Shown here: in pieces, positions 7,768 to 16,071 of the stretch | Numbering within the stretch: the stretch's first letter is position 1 | Layout: each line of letters begins with the position of its first letter | Origin: Rhizobium sp. P32RR-XVIII | Lineage (GTDB): Bacteria > Pseudomonadota > Alphaproteobacteria > Rhizobiales > Rhizobiaceae | DNA length: 64,000 nt | Assembly: GCF_012641395.1 (NCBI RefSeq) | Contig: NZ_JABAIH010000007.1 | Span: 186,001-250,000 of the forward strand | Direction of reading: 5' to 3' | The notes under the pieces: generated by a model | Databases searched by the model: none | What the model was told of the DNA's origin: nothing | What the model saw: only the letters and a program-made list of their open reading frames with translations | Program-made: the position numbers and the translations under genes

Positions 7768-8553
7768 TTAGCGATAAACGCGCTCGGAAAATGCGCTCAT
7801 GCCCGAACGAACCATCAACTCGTAGACCATGCGCCTGCTGATCGGGTTGTGCAGCCTTGCAACCCGGGAGCCGAGAAATTCCGTCTCAACGTGGTCGAAA
7901 GCCGTCAGATCCGGCGCGTCAGCGATCATGCCATAGTAAAACTCATGGAATTCCCGCCGGCAGACATAGGTTTTGTATTTCGTCATGCAAAAGGCGGAGA
8001 ACTCCGATCCTCGCTCTCGCAGGAAATCCGCGACGCCAACGGTCACTTCGGGCCACGCGGGGTTGAACGTATCGTCGAATGCGACGACCCCATGCTTCGC
8101 AAGCGAATCCATCGCCAGCCGGCTGTCGGCCGCGACATGCTGCAGCATATGTCCCCCGTCGATACTGAAGAAGCGCACTTCGCCGATCTTTTCCCTGATT
8201 TCAGTCGCGGTCAGCTTGGTGCTATCGCCCTTGACAATCAGGTTCTCGTCGACCTCGAGCCCCAACCGCCGGCCATTCTCCAGAAACCGGCTGTATTGGA
8301 GCGACACGCCGTCGCTCGTCTTGCCGATGTCGAACAGGTCGATTGCAAGCAGTTTTGCGTCAGGGCCACAGATCTTCCTGAACAGGTAATAGGAGCGCCC
8401 ATAAAAGACACCGATTTCAGCAATTCCCCCGTCAAGCGCCCTGCCCTGTTGGCCTTGCAACAATGAAAGAAACACGAGTGCGTCTGGCGGATCGATGTAT
8501 CCTTCAACCGTTTGCAAGTCGTGAAAGATGAATTTCCGCGTCGTCGAATTCAT
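7768..8553 (-). CDS. class I SAM-dependent methyltransferase (Methyltransf_24-like)
   Basis: A 261-residue protein whose middle region has a Rossmann-type SAM-binding pattern: GGIAEIGVFYGRSYY (motif I), KLLAIDLFD (acidic end of strand 2), VRFFSIDGGHMLQHV and HGVVAFDDTFNPAWPEVTVGV. This resembles the CmcI/Methyltransf_24 group that often modifies sugars or secondary metabolites; substrate unknown. The ATG at 8553 follows GAGGATC about 10 bases upstream. It stands alone, divergent from modA, in the block that separates nadD from rsfS. No signal peptide or membrane segment is seen. Confidence 0.7.
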   Translation of the reverse strand: MNSTTRKFIFHDLQTVEGYIDPPDALVFLSLLQGQQGRALDGGIAEIGVFYGRSYYLFRKICGPDAKLLAIDLFDIGKTSDGVSLQYSRFLENGRRLGLEVDENLIVKGDSTKLTATEIREKIGEVRFFSIDGGHMLQHVAADSRLAMDSLAKHGVVAFDDTFNPAWPEVTVGVADFLRERGSEFSAFCMTKYKTYVCRREFHEFYYGMIADAPDLTAFDHVETEFLGSRVARLHNPISRRMVYELMVRSGMSAFSERVYR

Positions 8554-8802
8554 GAAATCGTTGATCCTCGTTTCTTACCATTCAATTTGCCAGGCGGCCC
8601 AAAGAAGGCGGCGAGTAGATAGGCTATTTTTGGCAAATTCAAGCCATTTGATCGCCGATTTTACTTTAAATTTACCGTCATTTTCTCAATCGATACGCGA
8701 ATATCCCGGTAATGTTGTACAAAATTGCAGATATTCACATAAAAGAACCTATAGGCATCTTGCTATACATTCGCCAACTATCCCTCTAGCCATTCCACCG
8801 AT

Positions 8803-8829
8803 ATCGATATATTCCTACGGATATTTCGA
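8803..8829. promoter_or_regulatory. candidate Mo-box (ModE operator) upstream of modA
   Basis: ATCGATATAT (8803-8812), eight bases, then ATATTTCGA (8821-8829) form an imperfect inverted repeat that resembles the ModE consensus ATCGnTATATA-N6-TATATAnCGAT. It ends 4 bases before the modA ribosome binding site, where a bound repressor would block expression. The rest of the 293-bp AT-rich interval 8554-8846 holds no gene that I can recognise. Confidence 0.55.
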
Positions 8830-8846
8830 CCTGGAGGTTCCAAAAC

Positions 8847-9641
8847 ATGCCTACTTTTCGCCAATGGATAAAAAGTTCGATCGGCATCATTTCTGCAGTC
8901 TGGATCGCCGCCGCCGGACTCGCGCCGGACTCCGCAAGCGCCGCTGACAAAGTGACCGTCTTTGCGGCAGCGAGCCTCAAGGATGCGCTCGACGCCGCGA
9001 ACGCGGCCTGGGCAAAGGAAAGCGGCAAGGAAGCCGTCGCCTCCTATGCCGCCAGTGGGGCGCTTGCCAAGCAGATCGAAAATGCTGCGCCGGCCGACGT
9101 CTTCATCTCCGCCGACCTGAATTGGATGGACTACGTCGCCGGAAAGAAGCTCATCAAGGACGACACCCGTTCCAATCTCCTGGGTAACCGCCTCGTTCTT
9201 GTCGCAGCCAAGGACAACGCCAAGCCGGTCGACATCAAGCAGGGCTTCGACCTCTCAGGTCTGATCGGCGACGGCAGGCTTGCCATGGGCGAACCCAAAT
9301 CTGTCCCGGCCGGCAAGTATGGCCAGACGGCGCTCGACAAGCTCGGCATCTGGAAGTCGGTTGAACCGAAGGCCGCCTATGCCGAGAGCGTTCGCGCAGC
9401 GCTGGCGCTCGTTTCTCGCGGCGAAGCCCCTTACGGCATCGTCTATCAAACGGATGCGGCCGCCGATAAGGGTGTGGCGATTGTCGGCACCTTCCCCGCC
9501 GATTCCCATCCGCCGATCATCTATCCGATCGCGCTGCTTGCCGAGAGCAAGAATCCGGACGCATCTGCCTATCTCGACTTCCTGAAGTCGGACAAGGCAG
9601 CTCCGTTCTTCACCCAGCAGGGCTTTACTGTTCTGAAGTGA
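8847..9641 (+). CDS. modA: molybdate ABC transporter substrate-binding protein
   Basis: Periplasmic protein that captures molybdate (or tungstate) for ModBC. The 264-residue precursor has a signal peptide ending near ASA-A at residue 33, then VTVFAAASLKDAL (the first ligand-binding serine region), YAASGALAKQIENAAPADVFISAD, and the later SVRAALALVSRGEAPYGIVY. GGAGGT lies 10 bases before the ATG. It starts the modABC cluster behind a Mo-box-like operator; a terminator hairpin separates it from modB. Confidence 0.95.
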   Translation: MPTFRQWIKSSIGIISAVWIAAAGLAPDSASAADKVTVFAAASLKDALDAANAAWAKESGKEAVASYAASGALAKQIENAAPADVFISADLNWMDYVAGKKLIKDDTRSNLLGNRLVLVAAKDNAKPVDIKQGFDLSGLIGDGRLAMGEPKSVPAGKYGQTALDKLGIWKSVEPKAAYAESVRAALALVSRGEAPYGIVYQTDAAADKGVAIVGTFPADSHPPIIYPIALLAESKNPDASAYLDFLKSDKAAPFFTQQGFTVLK

Positions 9642-9671
9642 TTGCGGTTTCGGGCGCCCCGACATAGCGTC

Positions 9672-9701
9672 AAGGCTTGCTTCGGCAAGCCTTCTTTTTT
9701 T
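9672..9701 (+). terminator. Rho-independent terminator between modA and modB
   Basis: A perfect 9-bp stem (9672-9680 with 9685-9693) with a TTCG tetraloop is followed by C and seven T. It lies in the 71-bp gap between the modA stop and the modB start, so it probably limits read-through and sets a modA-rich expression ratio. Confidence 0.85.
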
Positions 9702-9712
9702 GGAGACACTGC

Positions 9713-10414
9713 TTGGACCTGTTCGGCCTCAGCGATGAAGAATGGACCGCAGTGTTTCTCAGCCTGCGCGTATCAGTTGTTGCCATGCTGGCGAGCCTGC
9801 CCTTCGGCATCCTCGTCGCACTCCTGCTGGCGCGCGGCCGCTTCTATGGCAAATCCGTCCTCAATGGCGTGATCCATCTGCCCCTCATCCTTCCGCCCGT
9901 CGTTACTGGCTTCATTCTGTTGATCCTTTTCGGCCGGCGCGGGCCAATCGGCAGCCTGCTGGATCAATATTTCGGGATCGTCTTTTCCTTCCGCTGGACC
10001 GGTGCGGCGCTTGCTTGCGCCGTCATGGGGTTCCCGCTGATGGTGCGAAGCATCCGGCTTTCGATCGAGGCGATTGACCGCAAGGTGGAGGAAGCGGCGG
10101 GAACGCTGGGAGCAAGCCCGCTCTGGGTGTTCCTCACGGTTACCCTGCCGCTGACGCTGCCCGGGATCATCGTCGGGATGATCCTGTCCTTCGCCAAGGC
10201 TATGGGTGAATTCGGCGCGACCATCACCTTTGTCTCGAACATCCCAGGTGAGACGCAGACGCTGTCGACGGCGATTTATACGTTTACGCAGGTTCCCGGC
10301 GGCGACGCCGGCGCCATGCGTCTTACCGTCGTTGCGATCGTCGTCTCCATGGCCGCGCTGCTGGCCTCGGAGTTCATGGCGCATCTCGCAGGCCGGAGGG
10401 TCGACCCGGAATGA
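9713..10414 (+). CDS. modB: molybdate ABC transporter permease
   Basis: Inner-membrane channel subunit for molybdate. The 233-residue product has about five hydrophobic segments and the permease EAA loop that docks on the ATPase (EEAAGTLGASPLWVFLTVTL and G-x-IVG following) around residues 145-165. I use TTG at 9713 because GGAG (9702-9705) stands 7 bases upstream and the upstream codons lie in the terminator hairpin. The end overlaps modC by 4 bp (ATGA). Confidence 0.93.
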   Translation: MDLFGLSDEEWTAVFLSLRVSVVAMLASLPFGILVALLLARGRFYGKSVLNGVIHLPLILPPVVTGFILLILFGRRGPIGSLLDQYFGIVFSFRWTGAALACAVMGFPLMVRSIRLSIEAIDRKVEEAAGTLGASPLWVFLTVTLPLTLPGIIVGMILSFAKAMGEFGATITFVSNIPGETQTLSTAIYTFTQVPGGDAGAMRLTVVAIVVSMAALLASEFMAHLAGRRVDPE

Positions 10415-11478
10415 CGCTGACGATCGAAACCAAACACCGATTCGGCGCCTTCACCCTTGATGCGGCCTTCACCTCGAAAGCCGGCCTGACCGCGCTTTTC
10501 GGCCGATCCGGCTCTGGCAAGACCTCGATGATCCGCATCATCGCCGGTCTGGTCCGGCCGGATGAGGGCCTTGTTGTTTTGGACGGCGAGCCGCTGACCG
10601 ACACCGCGAAAGGCATCTTTGTCCCCCGCCATCGCCGCAGGTTCGGCTATGTTTTCCAGGACGGGCGGCTCTTTCCGCACCTAAACGTTCGAAACAATCT
10701 TTCCTACGGAAGCTGGTTCGCGGCGAAGGCTCCAGGCGCCGGCAGCTTTGACCGCATCGTCGATCTGCTCGGCATCGAAAGCCTTCTTGACCGGCGTCCT
10801 TCCACGCTCTCAGGTGGTGAAAAGCAGCGGGTCGCGATCGGCCGCGCGCTGCTTTCCTCTCCTCGCCTGTTGCTGATGGACGAACCGCTCGCGGCACTCG
10901 ACGAAACTCGCAAGGCGGAGATCCTGCCCTATCTCGAACGCCTGAGGGACGAGACTGAGATCCCGATCGTCTATGTGAGCCACTCGATCGCCGAGGTGGC
11001 CCGCCTTGCAAACCAGGTCGTGGTGATGCGCGACGGCAGGGTCGAGGCCGCAGGCAATGCGACGGACGTGCTGAGCCGGCCTTCGGCAGCGGAGGACCCG
11101 CGCGACGCAGGCGCCCTTCTCGAAGGCATTGTCGAAAAGCTTGATGAAAAGCATCGCCTTGCAACGCTCGTATTAAAGACGTCGCGCCTTTATGTTCCTG
11201 CCGCTGGTGTGTCGCAGGGCAAGCGCGTCCGCGTGCACATCCCTTCCCGTGAGGTCATGCTGGCGACCACGAGGCCTGAGGGTTTGAGCGCCCTGAATAT
11301 CATAGAGGGAAGCGTACGGAAGATATCGCCGGAGGACGACGGAACGGTCGAAGTCGAGATCGATTGCGGCGGCGATATCATCCTATCGCGGATCACGATG
11401 CTCTCCGCCGAGAGGCTTGACCTTGTATCCGGCAAGCCGGTCTTCGCCGTCGTCAAGTCAGTCGCGCTTCAGCCTTGA
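10411..11478 (+). CDS. modC: molybdate ABC transporter ATP-binding protein
   Basis: Energises molybdate import. The 355 residues contain Walker A GRSGSGKTS (~31-39), the Q loop YVFQDGRLFPHL, the signature LSGGEKQRVAIGRAL and Walker B LLLMDEPLAALDE, followed from about residue 285 by a C-terminal Mop-type (TOBE) domain (ALNIIEGSVRKI ... DIILSRIT) that binds molybdate. The start overlaps modB by 4 bp; the 3' end overlaps the convergent modE-like gene by 10 bp. Since the local ModE lacks Mop domains, this is the only Mop domain visible in the cluster. Confidence 0.95.
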   Translation: MTLTIETKHRFGAFTLDAAFTSKAGLTALFGRSGSGKTSMIRIIAGLVRPDEGLVVLDGEPLTDTAKGIFVPRHRRRFGYVFQDGRLFPHLNVRNNLSYGSWFAAKAPGAGSFDRIVDLLGIESLLDRRPSTLSGGEKQRVAIGRALLSSPRLLLMDEPLAALDETRKAEILPYLERLRDETEIPIVYVSHSIAEVARLANQVVVMRDGRVEAAGNATDVLSRPSAAEDPRDAGALLEGIVEKLDEKHRLATLVLKTSRLYVPAAGVSQGKRVRVHIPSREVMLATTRPEGLSALNIIEGSVRKISPEDDGTVEVEIDCGGDIILSRITMLSAERLDLVSGKPVFAVVKSVALQP

Positions 11479-11855
11479 GTGTTGCTCGGCGCGTCGACCG
11501 GTCGGCGGTTGCTTTCGAGCCAGGCGAGATCGCTCGCCAGGCTAGCCCGCACTGTCGCTTCCATGCGCCGGAAACGCGAGAGCAGCTCCTCGCCAAAGGG
11601 CGTCAGGGCCGCACCGCCGCCCTTCTGTCCACCGCGTTGAGATTCGACCACTGGGTCGCTGAACATTCGGTTCATGTCGCTGACCAGAATCCAGGCGCGA
11701 CGGTAGGACATATCCATCGCCCTGCCCGCCGCCGAAATCGAGCCGGTTTCGCGGATGTGCTCGAGAAGCTCCATCTTGCCGCGGCCAAGCCGATCTTCCT
11801 GCGGAAAGCTGATGCGGAGGATGGGAACGATTTGATGTTTGGCGGTAGTGTCCAT
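11469..11855 (-). CDS. ModE-like winged-helix transcriptional regulator (DNA-binding domain only)
   Basis: A 128-residue LysR/ModE-type winged helix-turn-helix protein. It matches the N-terminal domain of ModE: GRGKMELLEHIRETGSISAAGRAMDMSYRRAW is the helix-turn-helix region (first part quoted by position, residues 24-55), then GGQKGGGAALTPFGEELL forms the wing. Classical ModE has two further Mop domains for molybdate sensing; these are absent, the protein ending about 30 residues after the wing. It converges on modC with a 10-bp overlap. Likely control of modABC is inferred from position and the Mo-box-like repeat before modA. Confidence 0.8.
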   Translation of the reverse strand: MDTTAKHQIVPILRISFPQEDRLGRGKMELLEHIRETGSISAAGRAMDMSYRRAWILVSDMNRMFSDPVVESQRGGQKGGGAALTPFGEELLSRFRRMEATVRASLASDLAWLESNRRPVDAPSNTQG

Positions 11856-12049
11856 GCAGTTCTACAATTCCCGAAAATCGCCAATACTTTACGCTTGGCC
11901 GACCGCGCTGTACACAACCCCTCCTCCACCGCGGTGAGACAATCTTTTGCGCGAACTTAAGCTTCGCTGAATGAAACGGAGCGCGTGTCTTGAAAGATTA
12001 ATGGTTTGATGCCTATCTTAACTCATGATTTGGTTCGTCCAAATCAGTG

Positions 12050-12496
12050 ATGCGCATGTTCTGTTATTCCAAGAAAGGAAAAGCACTGACAACAGTACAA
12101 GCCAAGGGAAGAGCGCTCGCCGTTGTCCCGAAGAGCCCGGAAAGTGGCGCCGATGCCGCCGCCCGCGCCCTGCAAGCCGTCCTCACGAGCCTTGAGGACT
12201 CTAAAGCAGAAGATATCGTTACCATCGACATTGCTGGGAAATCTGCGCTGGGCGACTACATGGTCGTCGTCTCCGGCCGATCGAACCGCCATGTCCTGGC
12301 GATCTCGGATCACCTCCTCACCGACCTGAAGGACGAAGGCTTCGGAACAGCCCGTGTCGAAGGTCAGGAAGGTGGCGATTGGATTTTGATCGACACCGGC
12401 GATATTATTGTGCACGTTTTCCGTCCTGAAATCCGCGAGTTCTATAACATCGAAAAGATGTGGGCAGCTCCGGATATGGAAGAAACGCGGCACTGA
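12050..12496 (+). CDS. rsfS: ribosomal silencing factor RsfS
   Basis: Binds L14 and blocks subunit joining when nutrients are scarce. The RsfS core is clear: AVLTSLEDSKAEDIVTIDI, then GDYMVVVSGRSNRHVLAISD, EGQEGGDWILIDTGDIIVHVF and REFYNIEKMW at the end. The start is uncertain. GTG 12047, ATG 12050 and ATG 12056 precede the domain but have no clear ribosome site; AAAGGAA is placed for a CTG at 12085 (then TTVQAKG), which may be the true N terminus. In relatives it lies directly after nadD; here modABC and others are in between. Confidence 0.93.
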   Translation: MRMFCYSKKGKALTTVQAKGRALAVVPKSPESGADAAARALQAVLTSLEDSKAEDIVTIDIAGKSALGDYMVVVSGRSNRHVLAISDHLLTDLKDEGFGTARVEGQEGGDWILIDTGDIIVHVFRPEIREFYNIEKMWAAPDMEETRH

Positions 12497-12609
12497 CAGG
12501 CCGTCCGGACCGTTTATCCGGCGCCTGAGACGGGGCACAGAATAGCCGGCAACATGAGGACCGGCACATCTTGGTATTGTGTCTTTTGAGGCGTGACGGG
12601 AGCGGATGA

Positions 12610-13092
12610 ATGCGTGTGGGTCTTTTTGCGGTGGGACGGCTGAAGTCCGGCCCCGAGAAAGATCTTGCGGCCCGTTATTTCGAACGTTTTGCCAAGGCTG
12701 GTCCTGGAATCGGCCTGGAATTTTCCCGCGTGGCAGAAGTCGCCGAAAGCCGCGCCTCGAATGCGGAAACGCGCAAGCGCGAAGAGGCGGCCATGCTTCA
12801 AAAGACGCTTGGCGAGAGCAGCGTCCTTATTCTCCTCGATGAGCGCGGCAAGGCAGTGGATAGCGAAGCTTTTGCAAATCTGCTGGGTACCTATCGCGAT
12901 CAGGGCAAGCGCGACCTGATGATTGCAATCGGTGGCGCCGACGGCCTTGATCCCGCGCTTTACGACCGAGCCGACCTGATTCTCTGCCTCGGCAAGATGA
13001 CTTGGCCGCATCAGCTCGTTAGAATACTCGTCGCGGAACAGCTCTACCGGGCCGTGACCATCCTTGCCGGTCATCCCTATCATCGCGCCTGA
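12610..13092 (+). CDS. rlmH: 23S rRNA (pseudouridine1915-N3)-methyltransferase
   Basis: SPOUT-class methyltransferase acting on pseudouridine 1915 in helix 69 of 23S rRNA in the 70S ribosome. The 160-residue protein shows the family pattern: VLILLDERGK, the knot segment IAIGGADGL near residue 108 and the terminal LGKMTWPHQLVRILVAEQLY then HPYHRA. A GGGAGCGG site precedes the ATG. The 113-bp gap from rsfS holds no recognisable gene. Confidence 0.96.
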   Translation: MRVGLFAVGRLKSGPEKDLAARYFERFAKAGPGIGLEFSRVAEVAESRASNAETRKREEAAMLQKTLGESSVLILLDERGKAVDSEAFANLLGTYRDQGKRDLMIAIGGADGLDPALYDRADLILCLGKMTWPHQLVRILVAEQLYRAVTILAGHPYHRA

Positions 13093-13202
13093 CGGTCACG
13101 AAGCCGTGTCTTGCCAAGCGCGGCTCTCTTTGCCAATCGTTCTGGCAAATGATGCCAAATCGGCTTAGTCTCCGCGCGATTTGAGAGTTACCCTGAACGC
13201 GC

Positions 13203-14678
13203 ATGACGAGAACTGCCCCTAAGCGAAAGAGACTGATCCTGCCCGTACTGGCGGCTGGCCTCGGCGCGACGGCAATTTTCGCTCAGTCCGATCTCGGCGG
13301 AACCGGTGCATTTGCTCAAGACGCACCGGCCCAGATGCCGACGGCCGAAAGTTCTCAGGAGCCCGCTACGCCCAATGCAGCAACTGACGTGGTTCCCGCC
13401 CCGGATGAGGTTCCGCCCGATCCGGCTGCAGAGCTCGCAAAGAAGCGGGACGAAACCCGCGCAGAGCTCGAGGCGCTGTCGAAAACGATCAATCTTTCAT
13501 CCGACAAAGTCATCGCGCTGCAAAAAAGCATTGCCGATCTGGACAAGAGCAGCACGAATATCCGCCAGGCGCTGATCGATTCCGCTGCCCGGCGCAAGAC
13601 GCTTGAAAGGCAGATGCTGGAAAGCGAAAAGAAGCTCGCCGATCTTGGCGTCAAGGAAGATGCCATCCACCGCTCGTTACATGAGCGCCGCGGCCTGCTC
13701 GCCGAAGTGCTCGCCGCCCTTCAGCGAATGGGCCGCAATCCGCCCCCTGCCCTCCTCGTAACGCCGGACGATGCGCTTGCCTCCGTGCGCAGTGCCATTT
13801 TGCTCGGTGCGGTCGTGCCCGGTATGCGCAAGGAGACCGACAAGCTCGCCGGCGACTTGGCGAACCTCGCGGCCCTGCAGGCAGCGACCACCAAGGAAAA
13901 GGCAAATCTTGCCGCCACGATGACGAACAACATCGAGGAAGAGCGGCGCATGGACATGCTGCTTGCCGAAAACGACAAGCTCAATCGCAGCAATGCCGCA
14001 GATCTTGAAGCCGAAAAGAAACGTTCGGAGGAACTGGCGGGCAAGGCGACGACGCTGGAGAGCCTTGTGGCCTCGATGGAATCGCAGATTTCCTCCGTCC
14101 GTGAGGCCGCCGAGGCGGCCCGCCGGGAAGAGGAGAACCGGAGGCTCCTCACCGAGGAGCAGCGGGCGCAGGCCAAGGCGCTTGCCGAGAATGGTGTGCC
14201 CGATAAAAACCGTATTGCGCCCGCATATCCGTTCGGAGAGTTGAAGGCGAAGTTGGAGTTGCCCGTGGCGGGCGAGATTCTGCGCCAATTCGGCGATGCC
14301 GATGGCACCGGACACGAGGCCATGGGAATGACACTGGCCACCAATCCGGACACGGTGGTGACTGCGCCGGCGGACGGACTAGTGGTTTTCGCCGGCTCGT
14401 TCCGCAGCTACGGCCAGATGATCATCCTCGATGCGGGCGATGGATACCACTTGGTGATTTCCGGAATGGACATGATCAGCACCCGCCAGGGGAAATTTGT
14501 TTTCGCCGGGGAGCCATTGGCCGTGATGGGTGCGAAAAGAGTCGCGAGCGCAACAGCATTGGCGCTGGAAACCAACAGGCCGACGCTTTACATTGAATTT
14601 CGAAAAGACGGAAAACCGGTCGATTCCCGGCCTTGGTGGACCGCCAGAGATACTGGAAAGGCACGCAATGATTCGTAG
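13203..14678 (+). CDS. murein hydrolase activator EnvC-like protein (degenerate M23 domain)
   Basis: A 491-residue exported protein of the EnvC/LytM type that activates cell-wall amidases at division. A signal sequence or N-terminal anchor covers residues ~10-35, a proline-rich stretch follows, then a long coiled coil (about 75-330, rich in Glu/Lys/Ala). The C-terminal LytM domain (about 380-480) has VVTAPADGLVVFAG, GQMIILDAGDGYHLVI and TLYIEFRKDGKPVD. The final HxH of active M23 peptidases is replaced by YIEF, as in EnvC, so it is likely non-catalytic. Its end overlaps ctpA by 11 bp. Confidence 0.88.
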   Translation: MTRTAPKRKRLILPVLAAGLGATAIFAQSDLGGTGAFAQDAPAQMPTAESSQEPATPNAATDVVPAPDEVPPDPAAELAKKRDETRAELEALSKTINLSSDKVIALQKSIADLDKSSTNIRQALIDSAARRKTLERQMLESEKKLADLGVKEDAIHRSLHERRGLLAEVLAALQRMGRNPPPALLVTPDDALASVRSAILLGAVVPGMRKETDKLAGDLANLAALQAATTKEKANLAATMTNNIEEERRMDMLLAENDKLNRSNAADLEAEKKRSEELAGKATTLESLVASMESQISSVREAAEAARREEENRRLLTEEQRAQAKALAENGVPDKNRIAPAYPFGELKAKLELPVAGEILRQFGDADGTGHEAMGMTLATNPDTVVTAPADGLVVFAGSFRSYGQMIILDAGDGYHLVISGMDMISTRQGKFVFAGEPLAVMGAKRVASATALALETNRPTLYIEFRKDGKPVDSRPWWTARDTGKARNDS

Positions 14679-15990
14679 GGCTTCTCTTGTTTTGGTCGGC
14701 GCATTGATGGGCGCGACCGGTATGAGTGTCATCTATGCCGCGGGAGTGCCGGCCGAGGCGGCCGGAGCATCCACCTACAAGGAACTGTCGGTGTTTGGTG
14801 ACGTTTTTGAGCGCGTGCGGGCCCAGTACGTTACGCCGCCCGCAGAAGACAAGCTGATCGAAAATGCCATCAATGGGATGCTCTCATCCCTCGATCCGCA
14901 TTCAAGCTACATGAACGCCAAAGATGCCGAAGACATGAGCACCCAGACGAAGGGTGAATTCGGCGGTCTCGGCATCGAAGTGACGATGGAAGACGAACTC
15001 GTCAAGGTCATCACCCCGATCGACGATACCCCCGCCGCCAAGGCTGGCGTTCTTGCCGGAGACTACATCTCGGAAATCGACGGCCAGTCGGTGCGCGGGT
15101 TGAAGCTCGAAGACGCCGTCGAAAAGATGCGCGGCCCGGTCAACACGCCGATCAAACTCACGCTCATCCGCAAGGGTGCAGACAAGCCGATCGAGCTGAC
15201 GATCGTTCGCGACATCGTTGCCGTCCAGGCCGTAAAGTCACGTGTCGAAGGCGACGTCGGTTATCTCCGGGTTATCTCCTTCACCGAAAAGACCTATCCG
15301 GACCTTGAAAAGGCGATCACCAAGATCAAGGAGACGGTTCCGGCCGACAAGCTCAAGGGCTATGTTCTTGACCTGCGTCTCAATCCAGGCGGCCTGCTCG
15401 ACCAGGCAATCAAGGTTTCTGATGCTCTCCTTGAGCGGGGAGAAGTGGTCTCGACTCGCGGCCGCAACCCGGATGAAACCCGCCGCTTTAATGCCGGTCC
15501 CGGCGATCTGACGGATGGCAAGCCGGTGATCGTGCTCGTCAACGGCGGCTCGGCTTCGGCTTCGGAAATCGTCGCCGGCGCTCTGCAGGATCTTCGCCGT
15601 GCGACCGTTCTCGGCACTCGGTCGTTCGGCAAGGGCTCTGTCCAGACGATCATTCCTCTCGGCGAGAACGGCGCGCTCCGTCTGACGACGGCGCTCTACT
15701 ACACCCCGTCGGGCCGCTCTATCCAGGGCACTGGAATTACGCCGGACATCAAGGTCGAAGAACCCCTGCCGGACGATCTGAAGGGCAAGATGGTGACCGA
15801 AGGCGAATCCAGCCTGCGCGGCCACATCAAGGGTCAGAGCGAGACCGATGAAGGCTCGGGCTCCGTTGCCTACGTGCCGCCGGATCCGAAGGATGACATC
15901 CAGCTCAACTATGCGCTCGACCTGCTTCGCGGCGTCAAGACCGACCCGTCCTTCCCGCCGAATCCGGCTAAGGCCGTATCTGCCAAGTAG
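14668..15990 (+). CDS. ctpA: carboxy-terminal processing protease (S41 family)
   Basis: Periplasmic serine protease that cleaves at C termini. The 440 residues comprise an N-terminal signal/anchor (RASLVLVGALMGATGMSVIY), a PDZ domain (~90-175, GLGIEVTMEDELVKVITP), and the S41 core with the catalytic Ser in NGGSASASEIVAGAL and the Lys in GTRSFGKGSVQT. The ATG at 14668 overlaps the EnvC-like gene, which implies coupling; a similar envC-ctpA pairing is common in alphaproteobacteria. A hairpin terminator follows. Confidence 0.95.
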   Translation: MIRRASLVLVGALMGATGMSVIYAAGVPAEAAGASTYKELSVFGDVFERVRAQYVTPPAEDKLIENAINGMLSSLDPHSSYMNAKDAEDMSTQTKGEFGGLGIEVTMEDELVKVITPIDDTPAAKAGVLAGDYISEIDGQSVRGLKLEDAVEKMRGPVNTPIKLTLIRKGADKPIELTIVRDIVAVQAVKSRVEGDVGYLRVISFTEKTYPDLEKAITKIKETVPADKLKGYVLDLRLNPGGLLDQAIKVSDALLERGEVVSTRGRNPDETRRFNAGPGDLTDGKPVIVLVNGGSASASEIVAGALQDLRRATVLGTRSFGKGSVQTIIPLGENGALRLTTALYYTPSGRSIQGTGITPDIKVEEPLPDDLKGKMVTEGESSLRGHIKGQSETDEGSGSVAYVPPDPKDDIQLNYALDLLRGVKTDPSFPPNPAKAVSAK

Positions 15991-16000
15991 TTTTGCTATG

Positions 16001-16040
16001 CTATCAGGCGGGAGTATTGATCCCGCCTGATAGCTTTCTG
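16001..16040 (+). terminator. terminator after ctpA
   Basis: A perfect 13-bp stem (16001-16013 with 16021-16033) with a 7-base loop lies 10 bp after the ctpA stop. The tail CTTTCTG is only moderately T-rich. It separates ctpA from the following polysaccharide deacetylase gene, which starts 31 bp later. Confidence 0.7.
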
Positions 16041-16071
16041 CTGTTTCCCGGTTTTGGGGCGGGCGAGGAAA

